Part shown: positions 1 to 7,351 of the stretch, one piece after another
Layout: each line of letters starts with the position of its first letter
Numbering within the stretch: the stretch's first letter is position 1
DNA from: Pseudomonadota bacterium
GTDB taxonomy: Bacteria; Myxococcota_A; Polyangia; Polyangiales; Polyangiaceae
NCBI GenBank assembly: GCA_023428245.1
Contig: JAEYYX010000036.1
Span: 1 to 28,829 of the forward strand
DNA: 28,829 nucleotides
Direction: 5' to 3'
Program-made: the position numbers and the translations under genes
The notes under the pieces: generated by a model
What the model saw: only the letters and a program-made list of their open reading frames with translations
What the model was told of the DNA's origin: nothing
Databases searched by the model: none

Positions 1-1460
1 GCTCAGCCGGAGGCGATTCCGGAAGCGGCGGGAAAAAGGCCGAAGGAAGCGGAGGAAAACAGGAAGCCGAGCCCGACCCAGGGGCGATCGAGGGGCGCGT
101 GACGAAAACGCTCTTCGATATTCTGCCCGGCGGAACTGTCGATGTGAAGCTCCAGATCGAGCGCAAGCGCGGCTTCGAAGGGACAGTCCTCGTCAGCCTG
201 AAGAGCTCGGACGAGTTCAGTGGCTCGCAGGTCTTCGTCGCCCCGAACGAGGACGAAGTCTCTCTCACAATCCACGCCGACTTCGAACTCGAACAGGGCT
301 ACTACGAGACAACTCTCATCGCCGAAAGCACCGATGATCTTCTTAACATCGATATACCATTATCGCTTCGTGTGCGCGGTGCTCCCGGAACCCTCGACCT
401 CACCTTCGGCGATCACGAGATGCCCTGGTTCGGCGAAGGAACGCAGGCCGGGGCCGCTGTCGATGACGCCGGGTATATCTACCTACACAATGAATCGACC
501 ATCTTCCGCTTCGATCCGCACGGCGCGCTCGACGAGTCCTTCAAGCCGGAGGGCCTCGGAACACAGCTCGGACCGATGATCGGGATGGAGAACGGTGTGC
601 TCATCGGCACCCGAGGCCCGGCGGTCCCGGACCAAGTGATCCACTTCCTCGGTTCTGCGGAACGAAACCCGAGTTGGACAGGAAGCCCGCCCACTGAAGG
701 AGAACTCCCTCCTACCGTCTCTCTCCAAAGCCTCCCCTTTTCGTTGCACCGACAGGGAGAAAAGGTCGCTGTCGCAGCAGAATACTCCTACCCGTACAGC
801 TGGGTTCAGCTCTTCTCCGTGGACGGACGCTACGACGCCGCCTTCGAAAAGATCTACTTCTACAACTCATCGGGAAATATCGACGTCCACGCGCGCCTGG
901 ACTCTCAAGGCCGAGTTCTCGGCACGCGACGGACCGACGGAACCATTCACCGCCTGCTCCCGAACGGCAGCCTCGACACAACCTTCGCCGACCAAGGCGC
1001 GTTAGTCCTCGCAGGAGGTGGCCCGAATATCCTCGACTTCGAGGTGCTCAGTGACGATGGGCTCGCCATCCTGGTGCAGGATACCTACCCCGCGGTAAAG
1101 TTAGCGATTTGGACTCCGTCGAACGACGAGACGAGTGGATCCTTAGTTTATCATGACCTCCCCTCGGGCGCGACCAACCTGCTACGCTTAGAGGGAGATC
1201 GCCTGCTCACGACCGGTCGCGAAGGCGATCGTTGGCCTCCGACCCTGATCCGAATGTATGAACGCACTGGCCAGCCAGTCGCATCCTTCGGCACCGCAGG
1301 CGCGGTCCACTTGAATGAAATGGGGGCTCAACACTATGCTCCTGTTCCTCCCTTCGACCGACTCGGCTGGAAAGAGCCTGCCCTGGACCGCAAGGGGAAT
1401 CGCCTGATCGCTCACGGCACCGATCTCGGAAAGCTCTACCTCTACAGCATCTGGCTCTAA
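1..1460 (+). CDS. Delta-60-type repeat surface lipoprotein, 5'-truncated by window edge
   Basis: The reading frame is open from base 3 through the window start, so the signal peptide and N-terminus lie outside. What is visible begins with a Gly/Ser/Lys-rich stalk (GGDSGSGGKKAEGSGGK), then a beta-sandwich-like segment (TKTLFDILPGG... LRVRGAPGT), then several units of the kind LDLTFGD / FDPHGALDESF / LLPNGSLDTTFADQG. These resemble the delta-60 repeat (TIGR02608-like), predicted to form a beta-propeller. It ends in TDLGKLYLYSIWL followed by TAA. The next gene is a clear paralog with the same order of segments and a near-identical C-terminus, so the two are a tandem duplication. By analogy with that paralog it should be a surface-anchored lipoprotein; its ligand is unknown. 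An internal GTG at 99 is not the real start. Confidence 0.82.
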   Translation, partial: SAGGDSGSGGKKAEGSGGKQEAEPDPGAIEGRVTKTLFDILPGGTVDVKLQIERKRGFEGTVLVSLKSSDEFSGSQVFVAPNEDEVSLTIHADFELEQGYYETTLIAESTDDLLNIDIPLSLRVRGAPGTLDLTFGDHEMPWFGEGTQAGAAVDDAGYIYLHNESTIFRFDPHGALDESFKPEGLGTQLGPMIGMENGVLIGTRGPAVPDQVIHFLGSAERNPSWTGSPPTEGELPPTVSLQSLPFSLHRQGEKVAVAAEYSYPYSWVQLFSVDGRYDAAFEKIYFYNSSGNIDVHARLDSQGRVLGTRRTDGTIHRLLPNGSLDTTFADQGALVLAGGGPNILDFEVLSDDGLAILVQDTYPAVKLAIWTPSNDETSGSLVYHDLPSGATNLLRLEGDRLLTTGREGDRWPPTLIRMYERTGQPVASFGTAGAVHLNEMGAQHYAPVPPFDRLGWKEPALDRKGNRLIAHGTDLGKLYLYSIWL

Positions 1461-1517
1461 TTGGATGCTCACTGAAGTCCGCGCCCTGAGCGTCCTCCCC
1501 GCCCAATAGAAGTCCGA

Positions 1518-1551
1518 CGAGCCCCCCATGGGGCTCGCTCGTTCTTTTTTT
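1518..1551 (+). terminator. Rho-independent terminator after first delta-60 lipoprotein gene
   Basis: Perfect 8-bp stem CGAGCCCC / GGGGCTCG (1518-1525 with 1530-1537), 4-nt loop, followed by GCTCGTT-like sequence and a run of seven T at 1545-1551. It sits 58 bases after the stop codon at 1460, in the right orientation. Confidence 0.8.
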
Positions 1552-1680
1552 CGAGACCGCCTCGGAACCCCTTTGAACTGGAACCTGCCCGCCGAGCGAG
1601 GTCAGCGGCTCGTTCGGGCTCTCTTTGTGACGCCGAGCCCCTGGGATTCTGGCGCCTCAGAGCCTCTCCCCGCGCGTGAG

Positions 1681-1722
1681 GGGCCTCGGTTGCCCCCTTC
1701 AGGGCCTCGCGTGCCCCCTTCA
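1681..1722. repeat. Two tandem copies of a 21-bp repeat
   Basis: Copies at 1681-1701 and 1702-1722 share GGGCCTCG..TGCCCCCTTCA and differ at two central positions. A third partial copy (CAGGGACACC) follows. Non-coding; function unknown. Confidence 0.7.
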
Positions 1723-1847
1723 GGGACACCTCCTCACTTTTTTACGCAACAGCTCGCCGGAGCGTCCGAACTACGCCGCACCTCGGGACAGCACTCAAAG
1801 GGGAGTGCCCTCTCGCTCTTGTCCTCTGAAGCACTCACGGAGTCGCC

Positions 1848-3563
1848 ATGCACCTTGAAAGCCGTATCTCGAAAATGATCCGCCGAAGTCAGCCGGGCGT
1901 GCTCGCCGCGCTCCTCGCCTCCGCTCTCACGACCGTCGCCTGCGAAGACAGTACCTTCTGCGCTGAAGATTCCTGCGCCGATGAGAGCGGCGGCGCTCCC
2001 GGAGACGACGATGAACGCGCCGCCGGCGGCAAAGGCACCGGGGGCACAAAATCCACCAGCAAAGGCTCCGGCGGAAAGAGCTCCGGACAGGGCTCGGGCG
2101 GCCTCGGAGGAGCTCCTGGCTCCGGCGGCAAGAGCGGCGGCCAAGCCGAGGGAAGCGGCGGAAAGGATGACAGCGACGAACAGGAGCCCGAAGCCGATCC
2201 TGGCGGCCTCGAAGCGCGGGTGACGAGTGAGCTCGTCGACATTCTGGCTGGCGGAACGGCTCAGGTGAACGTCCTCATCGAGCGCCAGGGCGCCTTCGAA
2301 GGAACTGTCCTCCTGAGCTTGATCGACTCTGACGAATTCACGAGCACGCTGCTGTCCGCCGCGTCGGAGGAGAACGAAGTCTCCCTCGCGATCGAAGCCG
2401 GCTCGGACCTGGAGCAAGGGTACTATGAGACGACGATTGTCGCCGAGAGTGAAGACGGAACCTTGAGCGTCGAGCTCCCCGTGGCGATTCGCGTCCGCGG
2501 CGCCCCCGGGACGCGCGATTTGACGTTCGGAGATCGGGAGTCGCCCTGGATGGGCACCGGGTACGAAGCGAGGGCCGCTGTCGATGACGCGGGGTTTGTC
2601 TACTTCCGGAACGAAAAGACCCTCATTCGGTTCGATCGCGAGGGAAGGCTGGATGAGTCCTTTTCGTTGCCCAAGCTCCAATTCATCGGTCCGATGATCG
2701 GGATGGAGGATGGCGTCCTCGCCGCGCAGCCGGCCGAGTTCGCTCCTTATTCTTCGTTCCTCCACATCCGCGGCTCAGGCGCGCGCAACGCAGCTTGGAC
2801 CGGAATCGTCGAGATCGATTACGTCCCCCTCGAGCCGACTGACCCTCAGGCCTTCTACCGCCGCGGCGACCAAGTCCTCATCACCGCGCTCTGGGAGGAC
2901 CCCGGAAGCCACGTCCAGCTCTTCGAGGCGAGCGGCCCCGCTATCACCTCCTTCCGTGAGAGAAACCTTCACTTCCATAGCTACGAGCCGACTCATGCTC
3001 GAATCGATTCCCAGGGGCGCGTCATCTACGTCCGCGAAGAGTATCTCCCCAAGGTCCGTCGTCTGCTCCCCGATGGCAGCGTCGATGCGAGCTTCGCGAA
3101 GGAAGGCGATCTGCACCTCGGCGACACGACCGTCATCGATTTCGACGTGCTGAGTGACGATGGGTTCGTCCTCCTGCTGCGGGATAGCTCTCTCGAAGTG
3201 ACCTTGGCGGTCTGGACCCCGTCTGATGCTGACCCTGAGGGCATCATGACCTATCACCCGCTCCCTCCTCGCATCCGCGCCTTGCAAGTGCTCGAGGGCG
3301 ACCGCCTCCTCACAATCGAAGACGATAACAGTCGCCATCCTGTCACCACATTCCGCATGTTTGACCGCGAAGGTCAGGCGATCTCCTCTTTCGGAGAGTC
3401 CGGCGCCGCCAACGTCAGCGCCCTCAGCAACGCCTACTACGCTCCTTTGCCCGCATTCGATCGCTTCCAATGGGAGGAACCTGTCTGGGACAAAAAAGCC
3501 AACCGGCTCATCGCCTACGGAACCGACCTTGGAAAGACCTACCTCTTCAGCATCTGGCTCTAA
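1848..3563 (+). CDS. Delta-60-type repeat surface lipoprotein (complete paralog)
   Basis: 571 aa. N-terminal signal peptide with a lipobox, LTTVAC, placing the lipidated Cys at residue 32; the mature protein should be membrane-anchored. Residues ~40-120 are a low-complexity Gly/Ser/Lys stalk (GGKGTGGTKSTSKGSGGK), then an acidic segment (DDSDEQEPEADPGG). A sandwich-like domain follows (ARVTSELVDILAGG to IRVRGAPGT), then delta-60-like units: RDLTFGDRE, RFDREGRLDESF, LLPDGSVDASFAKEGDL, FDREGQAISSFGESG. The end is TDLGKTYLFSIWL. A CGGAG motif lies about 5 nt before ATG 1848; ATG 1875 (MIRRSQPG) is a possible alternative that keeps the signal peptide. It is paralogous along its length to the gene upstream. 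Role at the cell surface is inferred; partner unknown. A stand-alone terminator follows it. Confidence 0.88.
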   Translation: MHLESRISKMIRRSQPGVLAALLASALTTVACEDSTFCAEDSCADESGGAPGDDDERAAGGKGTGGTKSTSKGSGGKSSGQGSGGLGGAPGSGGKSGGQAEGSGGKDDSDEQEPEADPGGLEARVTSELVDILAGGTAQVNVLIERQGAFEGTVLLSLIDSDEFTSTLLSAASEENEVSLAIEAGSDLEQGYYETTIVAESEDGTLSVELPVAIRVRGAPGTRDLTFGDRESPWMGTGYEARAAVDDAGFVYFRNEKTLIRFDREGRLDESFSLPKLQFIGPMIGMEDGVLAAQPAEFAPYSSFLHIRGSGARNAAWTGIVEIDYVPLEPTDPQAFYRRGDQVLITALWEDPGSHVQLFEASGPAITSFRERNLHFHSYEPTHARIDSQGRVIYVREEYLPKVRRLLPDGSVDASFAKEGDLHLGDTTVIDFDVLSDDGFVLLLRDSSLEVTLAVWTPSDADPEGIMTYHPLPPRIRALQVLEGDRLLTIEDDNSRHPVTTFRMFDREGQAISSFGESGAANVSALSNAYYAPLPAFDRFQWEEPVWDKKANRLIAYGTDLGKTYLFSIWL

Positions 3564-3584
3564 GAGGCGCGCTATTCCCCCGCT

Positions 3585-3660
3585 TGAAGCTGGCTTCCCG
3601 CTCCCCCGGCGAACCCGAAGCCGGCTTCACACGCCCGACAGGTGAACGAAGCCAGCTTCA
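3585..3660. repeat. Nested palindromes GAAGC-YR-GCTTC
   Basis: Three 12-bp GAAGC[CT][AG]GCTTC units lie at 3586-3597, 3617-3628 and 3648-3659, exactly 31 bases apart. The middle one is a perfect palindrome. The outer two are reverse complements of each other over 13 bp (3585-3597 with 3648-3660), so one strand could fold into a long stem with a small hairpin in its loop. CCGCTCCCCC-type sequence follows the first and third units. Confidence 0.7.
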
Positions 3661-3684
3661 CGCTCCCCCGCTCACGCATCAGTC

Positions 3685-3718
3685 GGCGCGCCTTCTCACG
3701 GCGGCGCGCCTTTCTTTC
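3685..3718 (+). terminator. Rho-independent terminator after second delta-60 lipoprotein gene
   Basis: Stem GGCGCGCC (3685-3692) pairs with GGCGCGCC (3703-3710) across a 10-nt loop and is followed by TTTCTTTC. GGCGCGCC is itself palindromic. The T-rich side is on the + strand, so it terminates the gene ending at 3563. Confidence 0.7.
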
Positions 3719-3733
3719 TCATTCCCGAGACCC

Positions 3734-3831
3734 CCGCGCTCCCGAGCTCACCCAACGCGCCCCTTGAGCTCACACGCATCCCCCGAGCTCACAGCCGCCC
3801 CCGAGCTCGTTCACGCATTCCCACGGAGCTC
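3734..3831. repeat. Degenerate ~20-bp array built on GAGCTCAC
   Basis: Five GAGCTC hexamers occur at 3744, 3766, 3785, 3803 and 3826 (spacing 18-23), mostly preceded by CCCC or CCCG and followed by AC. The array ends at the stop codon of the cysteine-repeat lipoprotein. Read on the - strand the units look like TGTGAGCTCRRGGGG and resemble the 35-bp units on the other side of that gene (5111-5240). Confidence 0.6.
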
Positions 3832-3835
3832 GGAC

Positions 3836-4981
3836 TCACGAAGGCAAACTCACACAGTAGAAGAGCCTTTCGTGGCAATGACCCAGAACGCAGGCGCCAC
3901 ACTCACACTCCGAGTCCACCTCGCAGGACCGCCGGGTACAATGACCGCTCTCGGGGCAATCCATGTTCACGGGACACTCTGCCCCCTCCGTACAGAGGAT
4001 CTTCCTGCACCCCTTCTTATCCGCATCCTGATGCGCCGGTTCACAGACGTACCCCTCAGCGCACTTGTATCCTTCCCCCTCGCAAAACCGCTCTCGACAG
4101 CCATACTGGTCCACGCCCGCCGCCCCCGGATCGCAAGTGCGCTCCGGAGAACACTCTGTGCCCTCGCTGCAGGCACGAATGCGGCATCCATGAATATCCG
4201 CACCCGGCGCTCCCTCGTCACAAACCCGGTCCGCCGCGCACTCGTAGTCGTCCGTCACGCACGAGGCGGGCAAACATCCGTGAGGCTGCGTCGAGCGCTC
4301 AGGGTCACAAACTTCGCCTTCTCGACAAACATATCCGTCTGTGACGCACGAACCCGGAACACACTGAAGCTCACTCCCACAGACATAACCGGGCGCGCAC
4401 GAGCCGCTCGTGCAGCCAAGCACACAATGCTTCTGTCCCGGACACGGGCAAGTCTCGGAGTCGGATGAAGCGGGCACACACGCCATCCCCTCGGCACACT
4501 GAGCTCTCGAACTGCACGCGTTCGGAACACTGAAACACGCGCCGCACACTCCACTGTTGTCGACGTATTCCTCCCGGCACTCTCCAAACATGCATTCCTG
4601 ATGGCGGCGACAGCCCGCGACCGGCTCAACAGGTTCCGGAGTCCCCGGACAGGCCCGAAAGGAGTTCTCCCCGCCGCCCGTCCCGCTCCCCCCTGCGCCG
4701 GCCCCGTCCGCCGCGTCTCCCCCGCCACCACCCGCGCCTCCTGAGGCGCGTCCGCCTTCTCCCCCGCTCGCTCCCGAGCCCGGCGCGCCGCCGCTCGACT
4801 TGCCGCCGCTCCCGCTGTCTTGCTCCCGATCCCCGTCTCCTGCCGCCGGTCCCCCACCGCCACAGCCCGCAAAGGCCAACCCCAAGGCCAGTGTGCCAAT
4901 CTGTGCCAACAGTACGACCCGCTTGCCCCGACGACACTCCCCATTCGCTCCCCAAGTGCTCATACTCGTCCGAGAGAGCAT
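3836..4981 (-). CDS. Cysteine-repeat surface lipoprotein
   Basis: 381 aa. Basic N-terminus (CRRGKR), hydrophobic stretch and lipobox LAFAGC put the lipidated Cys at residue 40. A Gly/Ser/Ala-rich stalk covers roughly residues 41-100 (GGGGPAAGDG, SSGGAPGSGASGG). The rest carries about 43 Cys. From about residue 215 there are four full repeats and one partial repeat of ~30 aa with the pattern C-x5-8-C-x4-5-C-x9-11-GC; examples begin SCVTDGYVC, SCVTDDYEC, ACSEGTEC, FCEGEGYKC and LCTEGAEC. Such disulfide-rich modules are expected outside the cytoplasm. A GGTGG motif lies 8 nt before ATG 4981; ATG 4963 (MSTWGANG) is an alternative. It stands alone, with repeat arrays on both flanks. Function unknown; adhesion or binding is a guess from architecture. 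Confidence 0.85.
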   Translation of the reverse strand: MLSRTSMSTWGANGECRRGKRVVLLAQIGTLALGLAFAGCGGGGPAAGDGDREQDSGSGGKSSGGAPGSGASGGEGGRASGGAGGGGGDAADGAGAGGSGTGGGENSFRACPGTPEPVEPVAGCRRHQECMFGECREEYVDNSGVCGACFSVPNACSSRAQCAEGMACVPASSDSETCPCPGQKHCVLGCTSGSCAPGYVCGSELQCVPGSCVTDGYVCREGEVCDPERSTQPHGCLPASCVTDDYECAADRVCDEGAPGADIHGCRIRACSEGTECSPERTCDPGAAGVDQYGCRERFCEGEGYKCAEGYVCEPAHQDADKKGCRKILCTEGAECPVNMDCPESGHCTRRSCEVDSECECGACVLGHCHERLFYCVSLPS

Positions 4982-5110
4982 AGTTCATGCCACCTTCTGT
5001 CTTGCGAAAGGCGAGTTCAGCCGGGTCGCCGTCTTCGGTCCGCACGAGATGGGACGCGGCGTCGCCTCAGGCGCCGGTGGCAAAGTCACCATCCGGCGCA
5101 TTCCCCGCCT

Positions 5111-5240
5111 CCGCGCTCCCTTGTAACCTGTCTCTCACATTCGAGGCTGGAACAAAGTGCCCGCCCCCGCGCTCCCTTGTGCCTTTTCGCTCACAATCGA
5201 GAGCTAACCGAAAACTTGTAACTTTTAGCTCACAATCGAG
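5111..5240 (-). repeat. Three 35-bp repeats upstream of the cysteine-repeat lipoprotein
   Basis: On the - strand the units run 5240->5206, 5201->5167 and 5145->5111. All begin CTCGA[TA]TGTGAG, continue with an A-rich core and contain ACAAG; the last two end with GGGAGCGCGG and are separated by 21 bases. The first unit loses similarity after ACAAG. They precede the lipoprotein start by 130-260 bases in its direction of transcription and could be regulatory sites or a tandem repeat without function. Confidence 0.7.
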
Positions 5241-5269
5241 GCTCAAGCGAAGACTCGATGAAACGGCGT

Positions 5270-5296
5270 TTTCTTCTTGTGGCCCCGGTCCATCAC
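5270..5296 (-). repeat. Intergenic motif copy 1 (shared with 28251-28276)
   Basis: On the + strand TTTCTTCTTG is followed by one extra T and GGCCCCGGTCCATCAC. The same two blocks, without the extra T, occur at 28251-28276. Weaker similarity (TCC and CGAGCCTTCGCC) continues to about 5325 and 28305. In both places the motif lies on the same strand relative to a short tandem-repeat array. Confidence 0.65.
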
Positions 5297-5364
5297 CTCC
5301 AAAAACTCCCAACCGAGCCTTCGCCCGCCCTCACCGCCTCACCGAAGCCCGCCTGGCGTCACGC

Positions 5365-6129
5365 TCAACCGTCCCCTGAGCGCCCTCTCAGCACGTCCTC
5401 CGGTGTATCCCAATCGACGAGCGCCTCTGGATCGGCGGCCTCGAGTTCGAGCATGGCCGCATCGAGCTCCCTGAGAGGCCTCTGGAGGCCATAGCTCGTC
5501 GCTTCGAGACAGGCCTCAAAATGCCCGAGCGTCGTGACCGCGTAACGCGCGACGAGCGGCTGGTAGCGGTTGTCCAAAAAGGGCGCAAGCACGGCGGCCT
5601 TCGACTGCGTCGTGGCCAGCCGCGTCAGTAAGCTCTCCGTGAGATAAGGGAAGTCCGAGCCAAGCGCGAGGACATGAGAAACTCCGCGCTCCTCTGCGGA
5701 CCGGAGCAACCCGACAAGTCCGCCGAGTGGTCCCGTATTCGGCTGGGCGTCGCGGATGCGCTCGAGACAAATCCCATCGAACTCGTCGCGATCTCCCACG
5801 AGCACGACGGAAGCCGTCGGAAGCGCCGCCTGCACGATCCGAAATGTACGCTCGACGATCGTCTCGCCTTCCCCGCGCCCTCTGCTCCCCGCGGACCCAG
5901 ATGCGGACGCAGACGCGCAAGCTTCCCCCAAGTTCCTCGAGTCCTCCCCGGGAACGGACGGGTCCTCGGCGCACCGCTCCGGGCCACTCCGGGGATCCGG
6001 GGGCGCCGCGAGCAGGCCTTTGGTCCTGCCCATCCGCGTCGAGCCCCCGCCGATGAAGATCCCGACCAGGAGTGTCACCTCAGCGGCTCTCAGCGAGGGT
6101 CCTGTCGCCGCGTTCTCCCGGGCAGGCAC
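5365..6129 (-). CDS. mobA: Molybdenum cofactor guanylyltransferase (MobA)
   Basis: MobA transfers GMP from GTP to Mo-molybdopterin in the cytoplasm. The nucleotide-binding signature GGGSTRMGRTKGLL (residues ~27-40), QPNTGPLGGL (~130) and the metal-site motif GSDFPYL (~158) fit the family. Start chosen at GTG 6129: it lies one base after the moeA stop, with GGAGG 11 nt upstream inside moeA. GTG 6078 (VTLLVGIFIGGG) would give a more usual N-terminus, and upstream in-frame ATGs at 6159 and 6216 would overlap moeA. Odd feature: between the P-loop-like motif and the next helix (ETIVERTF) there is an insert of about 45 residues rich in Ser, Gly, Pro and acidic residues (for example ACASASASGSAGSRGRG), where most homologs have only a short loop. 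Last gene of a coupled run. Confidence 0.85.
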   Translation of the reverse strand: MPARENAATGPSLRAAEVTLLVGIFIGGGSTRMGRTKGLLAAPPDPRSGPERCAEDPSVPGEDSRNLGEACASASASGSAGSRGRGEGETIVERTFRIVQAALPTASVVLVGDRDEFDGICLERIRDAQPNTGPLGGLVGLLRSAEERGVSHVLALGSDFPYLTESLLTRLATTQSKAAVLAPFLDNRYQPLVARYAVTTLGHFEACLEATSYGLQRPLRELDAAMLELEAADPEALVDWDTPEDVLRGRSGDG

Positions 6130-6130
6130 G

Positions 6131-7351
6131 TCACCCGAGCCCTCCGAGGAGCACAACATCAACGAGGTCGCCCGGGGAAAGTTCGCTCGTCTCTTCTGAC
6201 ACGACCACGAGCGCATTCGCCCAGGCGAGGGAGGTCGCGGCGCCGGAAGCCTGGTTCTCGAGGAGCTCGACGCCCGACGAGGTGAGCCGCGCCCGAAGGA
6301 AATTCCGGCGACCGGGCTTCTGGCGGAAAGGAGTCAGGAGCGGAAGGCGGACTTGAGTGAGCTCTTGTTCGCTCTCTGTCGCTCCGGACAGCGCCCTCAC
6401 AAATGGCACGCCGAGGAGCGCGAAGGTGATGTGCGCGGAGCTCGGGTTCCCCGGAAGTCCAACGATCGGAACGCCGCGGCAATTGGCCAAAAAGAAGGGC
6501 TTACCCGGCTTCATGCGCACCTTCGGGACCAAGATCTCCGCGCCGAGCCCGACCAGGACCGGCCGGGCCCAGTCATGGTCGCCCACACTCGCGCCGCCCA
6601 CAGTCACAATCGCATCACATGTACGAAGGGCGCTCTCGAGCTCCGCTTCGAGCACCTCAGGCTCATCGGCCACAAGGACGCGTTCGAGGGGCTCCGCGCC
6701 TGCGTGACGCAGGAGTTCTCTGAGACCGAAGCTATTGCTCTCGGCGAGCCCCGACACTTGCGAGGGGGGCGTCACTTCACGGAGCCCGAGGGGGGCTCGG
6801 AGCTCGTCCCCCGTACACAAGATCGCGACCTTCGGTCGCCGCACGACGCGCACTCGCCTCCGCTCGAGCATCGCGAGCAAGCTCAGCTTCGCGCCATCGA
6901 GCCGCGCGCCTCGGCCCAGTGCGAGTTCTCCCGCCGATAGGTCCTCGCCTGCCCGCCGCACGTTCTCGAACGCCCGCGGAAGGCTCGTAAACCTCACCTG
7001 GTCGCCTTCACGCTGGGCGTTCTCCTGCATGATCACGGCGTCGGCTCCGGGGGGCACGGCTCCGCCCGTAAAGATCCGGATCGCACTCCCAGGCTCAAAG
7101 GTCGGGAGCGGACGCCCAGGACGCGCCTCCCCGGACACCTTCATCGCGCGCTCGAGGGTGACCTCGGCGGCGCGCACCGCGTAGCCATCCATCGCGCTAT
7201 AGTCTTCGCGCGGGACGGGCAAGAGCGCCGTCACATCTTCGGCGAGAACACGGCCCGCCGCCATTTCCAGCGGCACCTCTTCGGCGTCCCGGAGCGCCAG
7301 ATCTCGGCCGAGCTCCCGACACGCCCGGAGGGCCTCGTCGAAGTCGAGCAT
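6131..7351 (-). CDS. moeA: Molybdopterin molybdenumtransferase (MoeA)
   Basis: MoeA ligates molybdate into adenylylated molybdopterin, the step before MobA. 406 aa, usual length. Visible motifs: PREDYSAMDGYAVRA (~47-61), IFTGGAVPPGADAVIMQEN (~93-111), KVAILCTGDEL (~174-184), the MoCF-fold signature VTVGGASVGDHD (~249-260), PKVRMKPGKPFF and VGLPGNPSSA (~297-306). ATG 7351 is preceded by GGAGG at 4 nt, and the upstream gene stops in TGATG, a one-base overlap, so translation is probably coupled to the surface lipoprotein gene upstream. A TTG codon just before the ATG is open but not needed. mobA follows at once. Finding both Moco enzymes downstream of two large lipoproteins is unusual. Confidence 0.95.
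   Translation of the reverse strand: MLDFDEALRACRELGRDLALRDAEEVPLEMAAGRVLAEDVTALLPVPREDYSAMDGYAVRAAEVTLERAMKVSGEARPGRPLPTFEPGSAIRIFTGGAVPPGADAVIMQENAQREGDQVRFTSLPRAFENVRRAGEDLSAGELALGRGARLDGAKLSLLAMLERRRVRVVRRPKVAILCTGDELRAPLGLREVTPPSQVSGLAESNSFGLRELLRHAGAEPLERVLVADEPEVLEAELESALRTCDAIVTVGGASVGDHDWARPVLVGLGAEILVPKVRMKPGKPFFLANCRGVPIVGLPGNPSSAHITFALLGVPFVRALSGATESEQELTQVRLPLLTPFRQKPGRRNFLRARLTSSGVELLENQASGAATSLAWANALVVVSEETSELSPGDLVDVVLLGGLG

Larger units (their letters stand above)
1461..1847. other. Intergenic region between the two tandem lipoprotein genes
   Basis: This 387-base gap holds no credible gene. It contains an intrinsic terminator directly after the first gene and two copies of a 21-bp tandem repeat, both listed separately. 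ORFs crossing it on either strand have shifting composition and no recognisable domains. The promoter of the downstream lipoprotein gene presumably lies between about 1740 and 1840, but I see no convincing -35/-10 pair. Confidence 0.6.
4982..5364. other. Repeat-bearing intergenic region upstream of the cysteine-repeat lipoprotein
   Basis: 383 bases between the mobA stop and the lipoprotein start, both on the - strand. It contains a motif shared with a distant intergenic region (5270-5296) and three 35-bp repeats (5111-5240). Several frames are open through it, but they have no recognisable domain and change composition at the repeats, so I call no gene. It must carry the lipoprotein promoter unless transcription reads through from mobA. 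Confidence 0.6.

Noticed and set aside
1734..2765. 343-aa open frame on the - strand opposite the second lipoprotein
   Set aside because: Shadow of a GC-rich gene. No signal, domain or ribosome binding site, while the + strand frame has a lipobox and paralogy.
3470..4468. 332-aa + strand frame crossing the terminator and repeat region
   Set aside because: It starts inside the lipoprotein gene, runs through a terminator and repeats, and is antisense to the clear cysteine-repeat gene.
5111..5240. CRISPR array
   Set aside because: Only three units, imperfect, with spacers of different length (about 4 and 21 bases) and no cas genes.
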